From an uncultured Francisellaceae bacterium (lineage in GTDB: Bacteria > Pseudomonadota > Gammaproteobacteria > UBA6186 > Azoamicaceae): a stretch of DNA of 35,868 nt. Below, in pieces: positions 17,940-26,901 of this stretch. The position numbers and the translations under genes are program-made. The notes under the pieces were generated by a model, which made no database searches, was not told where the DNA came from, and saw only the letters and a list, made by a program, of their open reading frames with translations. Each line of letters opens with the position of its first letter. The stretch's first letter is position 1. The stretch is taken from positions 1 through 35,868 of the forward strand of contig CAIKKE010000050.1 of the NCBI GenBank assembly GCA_903827925.1, given 5' to 3'.

Positions 17940-18953
17940 TTAAAGTGCACAACAATCCCTCTTACGAAAAATCAGCCAAGCAAAATCTTCACCTTTAACC
18001 GGAAATTCCTTGCCAGATTCATATAAAATCGAACTTCTACCCATTGGGTTACATGGAAATGGATCCGATCCAACTCCTGGAATTGGGTACGTCATTTGAG
18101 TACGATACTGTGATTTACGCCAAATCGGCATTGGATAGCTGTTACATAATCCTTGATTACCAATAGTTCCCCATAATAAACCTTGACGATGCAATTTATA
18201 TGTCATTCTTTCAGTTAATAGTAAGCTTGCTTGTACTCCACTAACATGCGCTTGCACATGACCAGATAATGGATAAACTGAACCTTGACAACCTGCACAC
18301 CAAAATAACCAATCTAGTGGTAATCCAGCAGTTGCAGCAGCACAATCTCCCATACACGCCATTTGTGCGATAGGATTAGCAAATAATACTGTCTCCGGAG
18401 TTAAAATCGCAGCTAATATATCATTTTTCCATAATGGATCTAACTCGGTAATATACGCAATATCAAAACCTTGAGAATCTAAGCAAATTGCATCAATTAA
18501 TAAATTCAACCAAGCAATTAACGGATAAATATACCAATGCACATGATAAAAACTAACATTCTCCCCAGAAACTGCAGCATCACTGCCTCCGCCTAACACT
18601 TTAAGTCCTGGATCTAATGATATACCCAAACTAGTAAAACAAAATGGAATGCGAGTTACATCAACTAATCTAACTGGTTCCCAAAAAGATACTGTGATCC
18701 CAACTCTTGGAAATGGTGTCGAGCAATAACAAACTGGGGAAGATGGTCGATCACTTTTCAAGAGATCAGGAGCTTTTTTTAAATCAAAACCAGGTAATTT
18801 AATACTCCCAATCGTCAACGGAAACATACACCGCCAACAAACATCGGTTATGGGATTAACAAATCTACCCTGACATTTAGCAACAGCGGTACTTTGCAAC
18901 AAAATACTAATTATAATTATTTTTCCAAACCAACTATAAGGTTGCATTTTCAA
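17940..18953 (-). CDS. traU: TraU, F-type DNA transfer protein
   Basis: A 337-residue periplasmic protein (F TraU about 330) with a signal peptide at residues 1-25. The mature start CQGRFVNPITDVCWRCMFP is the conserved TraU opening. Many cysteines follow, including CAGCQGS and MGDCAAATAG motifs. TraU is needed more for DNA transfer than for pilus formation in F. Its ATG overlaps the TraW stop by four bases (ATGA). Confidence 0.96.
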   Translation of the reverse strand: MKMQPYSWFGKIIIISILLQSTAVAKCQGRFVNPITDVCWRCMFPLTIGSIKLPGFDLKKAPDLLKSDRPSSPVCYCSTPFPRVGITVSFWEPVRLVDVTRIPFCFTSLGISLDPGLKVLGGGSDAAVSGENVSFYHVHWYIYPLIAWLNLLIDAICLDSQGFDIAYITELDPLWKNDILAAILTPETVLFANPIAQMACMGDCAAATAGLPLDWLFWCAGCQGSVYPLSGHVQAHVSGVQASLLLTERMTYKLHRQGLLWGTIGNQGLCNSYPMPIWRKSQYRTQMTYPIPGVGSDPFPCNPMGRSSILYESGKEFPVKGEDFAWLIFRKRDCCAL

Positions 18954-19570
18954 TCCACTTTCAATTCTTCAATTAATAATTTATTGCTTTGTTGAGTTAC
19001 TCTTGCCGGCACTTGGGTAATACCTAATTTTTTAGTAATTTGTCCATACTGATCAAAATAAATTATTCGTTGTAATTTTTTCATTAATTCGATCGGTTTA
19101 CCTTTAACTAAAATAATCATTAACGGATTTTGATGAAGCGTCTCTTCATTCAGTGCCCATTTGATTTGTGCTTGATTATTACCATCAATAAAAACTAAAT
19201 CACTCATTAAATTAACGGTGTCTAATGGGTTTACCCGATCGCCTTGATGATGAAATATTCGACCAGAAAGATCTCTAAGGTCCATAGGGGATGTAACCGT
19301 TGGATCATAATAAAATTTTTTAGGAATAACTGTGTGTTTAATTCCAACTACCTCTTTGGGAGTTTCAATCGATCTTATTACATCTTGTTTGAATTTTTCG
19401 TTAATTTTGGTTAATTCACCATTTTTAGCTAGTTTTTGCAATTTATGCTCCATGAATTCTATGACATCTTCCTCGATAATTTCATAAACTTTACCAATAT
19501 TCGGCAATACTGCTGCAATTGCTTGATTACCAAAGAGGAAAAGCCCTAAATAAAATCCTACTCTCTGCAA
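18950..19570 (-). CDS. traW: TraW, F-type pilus assembly protein
   Basis: A periplasmic assembly protein, clear from IGKVYEIIEEDVIEFM near the mature N-terminus and the C-terminal HQNPLMIILVKGKPIEL and YFDQYGQITKKLGITQVPA motifs. The frame is open back to an ATG at 19711 (253 residues), but that would overlap the S26 peptidase by 185 bases and put about 50 basic residues before the signal peptide. A TTG at 19570 gives 206 residues, close to F TraW (about 210), with a normal signal peptide ending NQAIAA. I prefer TTG, though its ribosome site is weak. The ATG at 19711 has AGGGGA five bases upstream, so the start is unsettled. Confidence 0.88.
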   Translation of the reverse strand: MQRVGFYLGLFLFGNQAIAAVLPNIGKVYEIIEEDVIEFMEHKLQKLAKNGELTKINEKFKQDVIRSIETPKEVVGIKHTVIPKKFYYDPTVTSPMDLRDLSGRIFHHQGDRVNPLDTVNLMSDLVFIDGNNQAQIKWALNEETLHQNPLMIILVKGKPIELMKKLQRIIYFDQYGQITKKLGITQVPARVTQQSNKLLIEELKVD

Positions 19571-20039
19571 TAAGCCCAATTTCTTGATAACGCGAATCAA
19601 ATGAATCAGGGCTGGTGCCTGCCACAAAATATTGCTTTTGTGGAATAACCTTAATCTGCATAGGATATAGCTTGTTACCTTCTTTAGAAAACTTTTTAGC
19701 TTTGCCCACATATTTGTCCCCTACCCAACAATCATCCTGATCGATTGTAATTTGATCACCCGGCACTCCAATAATTTTCTTGACTAATAATCCTTGGGTA
19801 CCATTTACTGTTTGTTGAAAAATCACATATTGTCCATGCTTTAAATTACCGATCCGTTTAAGCGTAATAAACCATTTATAAGGCACACTACCGTAAACAT
19901 TAGATCCAATATTCAAGCCTAAGAATGTTCCAAGACTCCAGGTGCTAATAACTAAGATTGGCGCCACAATTAAATGCTTTACTAAATTAGGATGATTATA
20001 AATTATTAATAATCGCTTGCTCCACATACGGCGTAACAT
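19527..20039 (-). CDS. S26-type conjugative signal peptidase (RP4 TraF-like)
   Basis: A 170-residue membrane peptidase of family S26. A membrane segment at ~22-45 is followed by Ser51 in GSVP, the likely nucleophile, Lys87/Lys88 in LVKKIIGVPGD, the usual general base, and the late box SPDSFDSRYQEIG. In RP4 the TraF peptidase matures and cyclises pilin. Here it probably trims TraA or acts as a local leader peptidase. Its ATG has the near-perfect AGGAGGAG six bases upstream, inside the end of trbI. F itself lacks this gene. Confidence 0.9.
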   Translation of the reverse strand: MLRRMWSKRLLIIYNHPNLVKHLIVAPILVISTWSLGTFLGLNIGSNVYGSVPYKWFITLKRIGNLKHGQYVIFQQTVNGTQGLLVKKIIGVPGDQITIDQDDCWVGDKYVGKAKKFSKEGNKLYPMQIKVIPQKQYFVAGTSPDSFDSRYQEIGLIAESRILFRAFPLW

Positions 20040-20370
20040 CTATCACTCCTCCTAAAGTTGCTTCATGCAACAAAATGATCCAGCCTTTTTCTTTGGCAAG
20101 TTGTTCAATAGTACTCTTGGCAGATTTCATAAAACTTAAATATTCTGGTTTTAAATCTTCTTCCTTACCGTGGACTTTTAACAATTCTCGATTAATATAA
20201 TTTTTAGCAATTAAAGTTAAATCCGCTTTTACAATTTTTGCCTTTTGATGTTTATCATGATAAAGACTCAAGATCGCAATCCAAACAACTATATTCATGA
20301 TCCAAAATAAGCTAAACATAGTTAATCGCTCTAAAGTAAATTTTTTAATAATGGCACGCCAAATCATCAT
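19996..20370 (-). CDS. trbI: TrbI, F-type transfer protein
   Basis: A 124-residue single-pass inner-membrane protein (F TrbI about 128). It has one membrane segment at ~18-37 (MFSLFWIMNIVVWIAILSLY), then a charged periplasmic helix and the family-type C-terminus with GWIILLHEATLGGVIDVT. F TrbI influences pilus retraction. It sits directly after traC as in F and overlaps its stop as ATGA. Confidence 0.87.
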   Translation of the reverse strand: MMIWRAIIKKFTLERLTMFSLFWIMNIVVWIAILSLYHDKHQKAKIVKADLTLIAKNYINRELLKVHGKEEDLKPEYLSFMKSAKSTIEQLAKEKGWIILLHEATLGGVIDVTPYVEQAIINNL

Positions 20371-22847
20371 AATGAAACTCCCGCAACCATCCCAACTGCA
20401 TCTATTAAGGAATAACCTTTTTTACGCAACTGATCTACTGCTGTATATTCCTCAGGTTTAGATGAATATAAAATTCTAGTAAATGGATCAACAATAAATC
20501 TGCCAACTGTATAGCCAAACGATCCATGAATAAATACTTCTGAATATTCTCCATATGAAGTAGTTACGCTCTCTAACATTTGTTGTTTATGGCGATTCAT
20601 TGAAATCCTTTTTTCTAAAGCCTCTGCTGCTCCTGATTGGTTAAATACTAACAACCAATCAGAATTATTTAAGATCGCAACCCCGGTTGGATGAGTATAA
20701 TAATCTTTTAAACTTTGAGTACCAGTCATCACAGCTCCTCCATGTTTACGTACGGTACGCGATGCTTCATCTAAAAATTGGGCGGTATGTGGGGTAAATA
20801 AATGTCGCCAGCCTTCATCGATAGATAATAATTTAGGAATTGAACGATCACCATTTAATGCTAAAGTAACTTGATTAATAAACATTAGCATGACTACTGT
20901 TTGCAATGATGGGTGTTGCTTTAATTCACCGAGCTCTAACACTGTGTAAGGATTAGTAAAATCAATATTGGAGCGACCTTCAACATATTTGCCGAAGCGA
21001 CCATTTTTAGTATAAGGGAATAACATTTGCCCTAAATCACGAGCAATTTGTTCTTTATTAGCTAATAATATTTCTGCAATTCTAGTAATTGAATTATCAG
21101 CACCATATTTACCCCAAGAAATAGTTACGGCTTCTTCAATAAATGATTGTTCTAATTCAGTGGCTGCTCGTTGATGTAATGCCATATTGGTTATCATCGG
21201 TACTAATAATTGAGTATGACTATCAGTTAATACTTTAATATTAGTAAATGGATTAAAACATAGATCTCGTTGTTTAAAATCAATAATTTGTCCACCTAAT
21301 AATTCACAAGTTTTTTGATGGGAACAACCTTCATCAATTGCCCATACTTGCCCACCTAAAGAATGTACTGAATGTTCAATCATCTGCATTAAAAATGATT
21401 TACCACTTCCTGGTTTGCCCGTAACTGAAATATTGAAATTACCGCCATCACGTTCATTAGCAAACGGACTCCATGGCATCAATTGCCCATTTCTGCCAAC
21501 AAACAGTAAGATTGGAGTTTTAGGAGTGCCTTTCCATTCACCTTGCAGTGGAGCTATCGATGCCCCATTAGAACCTAACACCAATTTAGTTAAATTGAAC
21601 TTTTCGGCATCGAGCATCATTAATGGATGGTGGTTCATTGGTAAACAATTTAACCATAACGGAAAACTTAATGGATCGGCTAAACTTAATTTTTTCCAGC
21701 CTAAATTATTAAAATTATTTTGGACTTTTACTACTTCTTCTAATGCATGTTCTGGATCTGTATATAATGCTATTAAAAATTGACATTTAACCCATTTATC
21801 TCCATGTTGATCTACTCGGTTAATTGCATGTTGCCAATCAGCATGCGCATCTTTAGCAACCCCCACCCATTTTCCAAGAACACTGGTTGCTAATCTTTCC
21901 CAACGAAAAGCTTGCACTAATGCTTGGGTATGCTGTTTTACTTGATCAGGAAAATATAAATTACATGCAAATAAAAATGGACAACTAATTTGCCCACTGC
22001 GACCAAATACATTCCCAATCGTATTTACCATTTGTTCTTGAGTGGCTATTTTAGGAAAATTCTCAGCACTTAATACTTTAACTATAGTTTTTTGTCCTAG
22101 CTGAATACCGGTTGATTTTACTAATAAATGATTAAATGCTGATACCATTTGTTTAGCTAATGGTTGACTTGGATCATAGTCAACATCTTCAGGTAAAGTA
22201 CTTTGCTCAGAACTACTGGTTAATTCCCGCACTAACCGAATAAGCTCTACTGGTGGTACTTCTACACAACTAATATTGGCATTATTTAAAGAACTCAGCA
22301 TATACATTTTGGTTTGTTCTAATTTACTAGTTGCAGTTTTTAGACAATCGTTATCAACAATCACACTAATATATACTTTAAAATCTTTGATCAAAAAGCG
22401 TTTTCTAGGGAAAAGCACATTTAATGCCCCTTGGTTTAAATACAGAGCTAAATTTCTGGCAGTAATTTTGTGTAAATCGCTACTACCAGATCGCGCCACA
22501 CAATATTCTTCTAAAGTAGTGCCGATTTTAGGTGAACCATATAATAAGATCTGGACAATTGCGCCTTCTGGCATAGCATTAGTAAAAATTTCGACCAACG
22601 TTTGTTGAATTAACAAATCACATCCCACTAATGGCGCACATTCTAAGACAAACCCCATAGTGCCAGCATTATGGTACAAACCAGAGGTTTGATCGAATGA
22701 TACATAGGGCAATTTTGAGCTTAATGAATAATTATTTAAATTTTTAGTTAATTCATTAGCAGTTGGGCCATCGCTGATCCAACGATCAGGATCGTCACCA
22801 TCTAACCATTGTTGTAATTTACTGCTAATTTTATGTAAAACATTCAT
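20367..22847 (-). CDS. traC: TraC, type IV secretion ATPase (VirB4 family)
   Basis: An 826-residue cytoplasmic ATPase (F TraC about 875) that powers pilus assembly. It has an N-terminal TraC domain, Walker A GKPGSGKSFLM near residue 475, and Walker B IPKLLSIDEGW near 672, followed by a GTQSLKDYY region typical of VirB4/TraC. The start is supported by TAGGA six bases upstream. It lies 12 bases after traV and overlaps trbI by four bases. Confidence 0.97.
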   Translation of the reverse strand: MNVLHKISSKLQQWLDGDDPDRWISDGPTANELTKNLNNYSLSSKLPYVSFDQTSGLYHNAGTMGFVLECAPLVGCDLLIQQTLVEIFTNAMPEGAIVQILLYGSPKIGTTLEEYCVARSGSSDLHKITARNLALYLNQGALNVLFPRKRFLIKDFKVYISVIVDNDCLKTATSKLEQTKMYMLSSLNNANISCVEVPPVELIRLVRELTSSSEQSTLPEDVDYDPSQPLAKQMVSAFNHLLVKSTGIQLGQKTIVKVLSAENFPKIATQEQMVNTIGNVFGRSGQISCPFLFACNLYFPDQVKQHTQALVQAFRWERLATSVLGKWVGVAKDAHADWQHAINRVDQHGDKWVKCQFLIALYTDPEHALEEVVKVQNNFNNLGWKKLSLADPLSFPLWLNCLPMNHHPLMMLDAEKFNLTKLVLGSNGASIAPLQGEWKGTPKTPILLFVGRNGQLMPWSPFANERDGGNFNISVTGKPGSGKSFLMQMIEHSVHSLGGQVWAIDEGCSHQKTCELLGGQIIDFKQRDLCFNPFTNIKVLTDSHTQLLVPMITNMALHQRAATELEQSFIEEAVTISWGKYGADNSITRIAEILLANKEQIARDLGQMLFPYTKNGRFGKYVEGRSNIDFTNPYTVLELGELKQHPSLQTVVMLMFINQVTLALNGDRSIPKLLSIDEGWRHLFTPHTAQFLDEASRTVRKHGGAVMTGTQSLKDYYTHPTGVAILNNSDWLLVFNQSGAAEALEKRISMNRHKQQMLESVTTSYGEYSEVFIHGSFGYTVGRFIVDPFTRILYSSKPEEYTAVDQLRKKGYSLIDAVGMVAGVSL

Positions 22848-22859
22848 AAGAATTCCTAA

Positions 22860-23249
22860 TTAGATCCATCTAGCAGGTTTAATTACTGCGGTTAAATAAG
22901 AGCCTGCATGATAATGTCCAGCTTTATCAACAAACGGTGCTAACCACACAGTTAAAATTTTTTCGGGTATTCGCCTTACTCCTCTTGCTGAAGTTATAGC
23001 AACATCTTGGCCTGTAGTTAAAAATCTCGATCTATTAATTAAAGGCGCAATGGCGGTGGTTTTTTTAGATTTAGTTACTTTTTTAAATGGTAACTTACCG
23101 CGATCTACTAAATCATTAACTTCACTAACGCTATTACAATAAATACCTGCTTGAGATGGACAATCAAATTTACCATTAATTCCAGCACAACTGATTAAAA
23201 ACAATAAAGTACTACTTGAAATTAACCCTTTAATTAGTTTGATTAACAT
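22860..23249 (-). CDS. traV: TraV, outer-membrane lipoprotein of the F-type core complex
   Basis: A 129-residue lipoprotein (F TraV about 171). The lipobox LISC places the lipidated cysteine at residue ~21. It is followed by GINGKFDCPSQAGIYC with two further cysteines, the TraV signature. The C-terminus VWLAPFVDKAGHYH also matches the family. TraV anchors TraK and TraB at the outer membrane. The start lies 20 bases inside traB, with GGAG upstream. Confidence 0.92.
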   Translation of the reverse strand: MLIKLIKGLISSSTLLFLISCAGINGKFDCPSQAGIYCNSVSEVNDLVDRGKLPFKKVTKSKKTTAIAPLINRSRFLTTGQDVAITSARGVRRIPEKILTVWLAPFVDKAGHYHAGSYLTAVIKPARWI

Positions 23250-24399
23250 TTAGCTCTACTCCTTCTAAAAGAATAATGGTTGCCTCCCTGCCGGCTGAAA
23301 TTTGTACTACTGGCTGCATTTGTTCCGCACGTTGAATAAAATATTTTTCTAAACTATCCGCACTTTCACCCACTCCACCATATAATCCGCTTTTCATGAC
23401 ATCTTGGCCGGCCATAGTTTTAGTAGAACCTAATGGGGAAGTAGATGTGATCCCTAATGATTGTTTCATACTCTTGCCAAAACCAGAAATAGCACCAGAG
23501 ATAAAGGAGTTAAATAATAAATCTCCTTCTCTTCGCAACACCGCCCCACGCAATCCATCTTTACCATCTTCACCAGCAACATATGCTTTAAGCTTTTGTT
23601 CAAAAATTCTGCTATTTTTTAAAGTGCAACTTAATCTCTCAGTACGCAGATAAACTCGCTCACTAGATACATCCCCAAATCCAGCTACAATTACATGACA
23701 ATCTTTAATATTATGCCGAGCTTTATTCGGTAAAACACTTAAATCCACTAATCTAAGTAATGCAGGTCTAGGATCGGATTGTGCAGTTACCCCAGCTGGC
23801 GCATCTAAACCACCTAAAATAATTGCTTTAACAAAGGAACCTGCTGGTAAATACTCCCCTACCTTTGGTTGAGTTTTTGCCTCTCCTTGCAAAGTAAATT
23901 GATGCGAAACAATTCCAGCTATTGGCTTGGAATTTTCAGGTGTTACCGTAAAATTATTTTGCGCATAAGAATTGGATTGGTTGATCTTATTACTTGCGGG
24001 CCATGGATCCTTGGATAGACTTTCCTCAAAATTTTGCGGTTCAACATTGGAAACTTGTGATCCTTTTTCAGTTAATTGTTGTTTAAATTCATTTAACATA
24101 TTAGTAATTTCGGTTTTAAAATTAGCAAGTTCGGTAGTTTGTGCTAACACTTGTTGTCCAACTGCTTGGAGTTCTTCCTTTTGAGCTTTATGTTTAGATT
24201 CTAATTTTTGCACCCATAAACTTTGTAGATCGGAACTAGCAGCGCTTGGGAGGTTCATTTTAGTAGTATTGCCCATTGAATGTTCTATCTCACGACTCTT
24301 TAACCAACTAGAAAATAAGCATACAACTACAAAAGTTGTTATCATCACACTAACAATTACGACTAATTGTTTATAACGAGTAACTCGTGCTGCATCCAT
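23230..24399 (-). CDS. traB: TraB, VirB10-like core scaffold
   Basis: A 389-residue VirB10/TraB family protein (F TraB about 475). One N-terminal membrane segment at ~10-30 is followed by a coiled-coil at ~60-110 and a Pro/Asn-rich linker. The C-terminal TrbI/VirB10 beta-barrel domain includes YLPAGSFVKAIILGGLDAPAG and ends GREATIILLEGVELNV. It spans both membranes and bridges TraC/TraD to TraK/TraV. Its ATG overlaps the traK stop by one base, with AAGGA upstream. Confidence 0.96.
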   Translation of the reverse strand: MDAARVTRYKQLVVIVSVMITTFVVVCLFSSWLKSREIEHSMGNTTKMNLPSAASSDLQSLWVQKLESKHKAQKEELQAVGQQVLAQTTELANFKTEITNMLNEFKQQLTEKGSQVSNVEPQNFEESLSKDPWPASNKINQSNSYAQNNFTVTPENSKPIAGIVSHQFTLQGEAKTQPKVGEYLPAGSFVKAIILGGLDAPAGVTAQSDPRPALLRLVDLSVLPNKARHNIKDCHVIVAGFGDVSSERVYLRTERLSCTLKNSRIFEQKLKAYVAGEDGKDGLRGAVLRREGDLLFNSFISGAISGFGKSMKQSLGITSTSPLGSTKTMAGQDVMKSGLYGGVGESADSLEKYFIQRAEQMQPVVQISAGREATIILLEGVELNVNQTN

Positions 24400-25082
24400 T
24401 AATCTAATTCCTTAATTACATATAATTCAACATTGTCATTTGGAGATAGATTTACTTTACTTAAAGCAACGGCTAAAACTTTAGATCCATTAAATTGTGA
24501 CTCTTCCAATACCATTGGTTTGTTGCTGGTGTTTTTTAAAACAAACCACTGTCCTTTAAGTGGAGAATATTCATATTGAGTAGCTGATACTACTTTTAAA
24601 TTTTTAATTGATTTTGGTAGGCGAGCAACAACTTCTACATCTTGGGTATTTTGTTCCAACGATTTTAATACCTGAATTATTTGCTGTTCCCGAGTATTAC
24701 TATCTCCTTGAATTAATTCTTCATTCAGAGCTTCCTCTTTAAACTTAATCATAATGCTGTCAGCTGCAATATTTTTAGGAGTCAAGCGTAACCCAATAGT
24801 TCTACCTTGTTCAGTGGTTATAAATAAAGTAATAGGATCCTCTACTTCTGATTTAACCCTAACAAACAAATCACCAGATTTATCATTTTGCTCAACCTCC
24901 AAAAGATCGTTGCTCATTTTAAGCCCTATGATCCGATCATTATCTACTGCTATATGCGTAAGTTCTTGTTTAGCAATATTAAAGTTTAATAATTTTTGGG
25001 GATCATAATATTTGGTTTGTTTAGCAGAGACAGTTTGCCATAAACTTAATCCTATAATTAGGCTTATGATTATTTTATGCAT
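24399..25082 (-). CDS. traK: TraK, VirB9-like secretin of the F-type core
   Basis: A 227-residue periplasmic protein (F TraK about 242) with a signal peptide ending TVSA. It has beta-rich segments such as VEDPITLFITTEQGRTIGLRLTP, typical of the TraK N-terminal domain. The frame extends to a TTG at 25100, but the ATG at 25082 has AAGGAG seven bases upstream and puts the signal peptide at the terminus. It overlaps traE by eight bases. It forms the outer-membrane ring with TraV and TraB. Confidence 0.93.
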   Translation of the reverse strand: MHKIIISLIIGLSLWQTVSAKQTKYYDPQKLLNFNIAKQELTHIAVDNDRIIGLKMSNDLLEVEQNDKSGDLFVRVKSEVEDPITLFITTEQGRTIGLRLTPKNIAADSIMIKFKEEALNEELIQGDSNTREQQIIQVLKSLEQNTQDVEVVARLPKSIKNLKVVSATQYEYSPLKGQWFVLKNTSNKPMVLEESQFNGSKVLAVALSKVNLSPNDNVELYVIKELD

Positions 25083-25638
25083 CACTTGACTCCTTAACAA
25101 AATCTACAATCAATAATTTTCCTTGTTCTAAAGCGTATTTAAGCTTAAACACTGTGAGATCTTGATTGATTTTTTCCTGCCCAACTAAGGTGGTTAGATC
25201 CCCTGTCACTTTAGCGGTTAATTGCTTAGCATTAATTTCATAACTCATTGGCACAAAAAATTGAGTAATACTTTTGGTTCTGATAATTTCGGCGTCTTTT
25301 ATCAATTGCTCTTTGATATCCCCATATCCTTTAGGATGTACATGTTGTAAAATTAAATCGGTTTTACCTAATACCGAGCTTGGAGTTACATTAAGCACCA
25401 TATTTACAAAATAATCAGTCAAGTCACGCAAATATACTTCAGATACTTCTTTGGCTCTTACCCACATTTCTTCTTTAATTGTCGGCGGCACTAAAATTAC
25501 TTTACTATTTCTTACTAAATAAGTAACTGTTAAAGCTTGAATAATATTAATAAAAACTGCGCTTACTAAACCTAAGGTTAAAAGATTACGTTTTTTAATC
25601 AATTTAGCAATTTTATCTGCATAAATAGTTTGCAACAT
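25075..25638 (-). CDS. traE: TraE, VirB5/VirB8-position assembly protein
   Basis: A 187-residue inner-membrane protein (F TraE about 188). It has one membrane segment near residues 20-40 (LGLVSAVFINIIQALTVTYL) and a periplasmic VirB8-like domain. The motif VSEVYLRDLTDYFVNMVLNVTP is the recognised TraE signature. It shares one base with the traL stop (TAATG) and overlaps traK. Confidence 0.95.
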   Translation of the reverse strand: MLQTIYADKIAKLIKKRNLLTLGLVSAVFINIIQALTVTYLVRNSKVILVPPTIKEEMWVRAKEVSEVYLRDLTDYFVNMVLNVTPSSVLGKTDLILQHVHPKGYGDIKEQLIKDAEIIRTKSITQFFVPMSYEINAKQLTAKVTGDLTTLVGQEKINQDLTVFKLKYALEQGKLLIVDFVKESSDA

Positions 25639-25946
25639 TAACCAATAAACTCCCTTATATAACTTTCAGGTAAAGCCACATACATGTTATAAAATAAAAA
25701 ACGTTGCGGTAAATTCCAATAACACCATCTTAACAAAAAATTTTTGCCATGCCGCATTTTAAGTCCTGCTATTACTTTAATAACAGTTAACCCAAACCCT
25801 AATCCCATTAACAATCCCAAGCCTTGAAAGCTAAAATACCCACTAATGGTTGGAAAAATAATTAGCATTAATTGCCCCTTAGTGAAAATAAAATAGCGTT
25901 GCGGTTCATCTAAGTGCCCTGGGATCATTAATTCTTTAGTGTCCAT
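25638..25946 (-). CDS. traL: TraL, VirB3-like membrane protein
   Basis: A 102-residue inner-membrane protein (F TraL about 91). It opens with the family motif IPGHLDEPQRYFIFT, has a hydrophobic pair at ~27-60, and ends with WNLPQRFLFYNMYVALPESYIREFIG, which matches TraL closely. TraL is thought to work with the TraC ATPase during pilus assembly. It starts 29 bases after traA with only a weak ribosome site. Confidence 0.95.
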   Translation of the reverse strand: MDTKELMIPGHLDEPQRYFIFTKGQLMLIIFPTISGYFSFQGLGLLMGLGFGLTVIKVIAGLKMRHGKNFLLRWCYWNLPQRFLFYNMYVALPESYIREFIG

Positions 25947-25975
25947 ATTTTAATCCGTTAAAATTACCAAAGTTC

Positions 25976-26293
25976 TTAAATAGTCATACCTGCTAGCTTT
26001 AATGCACCAGTAGATAATGTGGCACCAAATGCTATATATGCGACATAACCTAAGTTGTTTAAAATAAATTGAGAGATCTTTTGTCCGAAAGCAGCAACTG
26101 CCCCTAAAATCGTAGCTGCTAACACTCCAACTGCACCAACATTTTTAATTACATTATCAGTTAAAAACGTAGTTACTGGTTCGGTTAATTTAGTTCCTTC
26201 CATAGCATTAGCATCAACAGCTACTGATAATAAAGCTAATAACGCTACGAATGATAAAACTTGATTAGTTTGAAATTTAAATTTACGGATCAT
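25976..26293 (-). CDS. traA: TraA, conjugative pilin precursor
   Basis: A 105-residue prepilin of the TraA/VirB2 type. The leader (residues ~1-30) ends VDANA, a plausible signal peptidase site, leaving a ~74-residue mature pilin. That pilin has two hydrophobic helices (NVGAVGVLAATILGAVAAF and LGYVAYIAFGATLSTGALKLAG), separated by a short polar turn, as expected for pilins that sit in the inner membrane before assembly. AAAGGAG lies seven bases before the ATG. It is the first recognised transfer gene and precedes traL as in F. Confidence 0.92.
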   Translation of the reverse strand: MIRKFKFQTNQVLSFVALLALLSVAVDANAMEGTKLTEPVTTFLTDNVIKNVGAVGVLAATILGAVAAFGQKISQFILNNLGYVAYIAFGATLSTGALKLAGMTI

Positions 26294-26375
26294 TTTTGCA
26301 CTCCTTTTTTTATTTAAACTTTACAACCAACTTCTTAAACGAATATATTGCAATCAAAATAATGTTTTCAGTGTG

Positions 26376-26504
26376 TTAACGGCACGGTATAAAACTTAAG
26401 ATTTTTGCAGAAAAAGTTGTCGTTGCGTCAGTATTTTCAATAATATGAAATTTTAAAAAATCTGTTGTAGGTGGCGTGGATAAAAATTTAGATTTATCTA
26501 TCAT
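26376..26504 (-). CDS. Small ORF upstream of traA (42 residues), unknown
   Basis: An ORF of 42 residues, MIDKSKFLSTPPTTDF to SFIPCR. Its ATG is preceded by a strong ribosome site AAAGGAG with a ten-base spacer, comparable to that of traA 82 bases downstream. It is polar with no membrane segment. It may be a small transfer-operon protein or a translated leader that affects expression of traA. I recognise no family. The ribosome site is the main support. Confidence 0.45.
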   Translation of the reverse strand: MIDKSKFLSTPPTTDFLKFHIIENTDATTTFSAKILSFIPCR

Positions 26505-26552
26505 GATACTTTTGCTCCTTTAAAAATAAAATTTTTGAAAATTTCTGCTGTT

Positions 26553-26744
26553 TTATAAACATAATGATATTTTTTTGTAAATTACTTTTATAATGTCTTT
26601 TAGTGAATGGATGATAATTTGCTCAAGATTAGTAATACTTTTGTACTTGGAATTTTGTGTTCCTCGTATAGTTTTTATAAAAAACCCTGCCCTACTCAAT
26701 TTAAGCTGGTTACTTAGATCTATTATATTTTTATTCTCTACCAT
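26553..26744 (-). CDS. Hypothetical 63-residue basic protein
   Basis: A short Lys/Ile-rich ORF starting at the ATG at 26744. The ribosome site is weak (GGA about 12 bases upstream). It has no signal peptide. Residues ~7-25 (DLSNQLKLSRAGFFIKTIR) could form a helix pair, but no domain is recognised. It may be the first gene of the minus-strand transfer operon, a decayed regulator, or chance coding in AT-rich DNA. Confidence 0.3.
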   Translation of the reverse strand: MVENKNIIDLSNQLKLSRAGFFIKTIRGTQNSKYKSITNLEQIIIHSLKDIIKVIYKKISLCL

Positions 26745-26838
26745 AAGAATGTTATTCCATTAACTGTTAATATTCAGATCTTTGTTATCAAAATAAAAAA
26801 CATAATAAAGTTATTCTGATCAAATTCTATATATATTT

Positions 26839-26865
26839 GTTAACTTAAGGTTAACAAAGGTTAAC
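26839..26865. promoter_or_regulatory. Three phased GTTAAC boxes, putative operator
   Basis: GTTAAC, itself a palindrome, occurs at 26839-26844, 26850-26855 and 26860-26865, steps of 11 and 10 bases, the last two preceded by G. The boxes lie between the divergent XRE gene and the minus-strand transfer region. This suits cooperative binding by the XRE repressor, with possible control in both directions. Confidence 0.5.
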
Positions 26866-26901
26866 CAAAAGATCAAGTATGTTTACAAAAAATATATCAG
26901 T

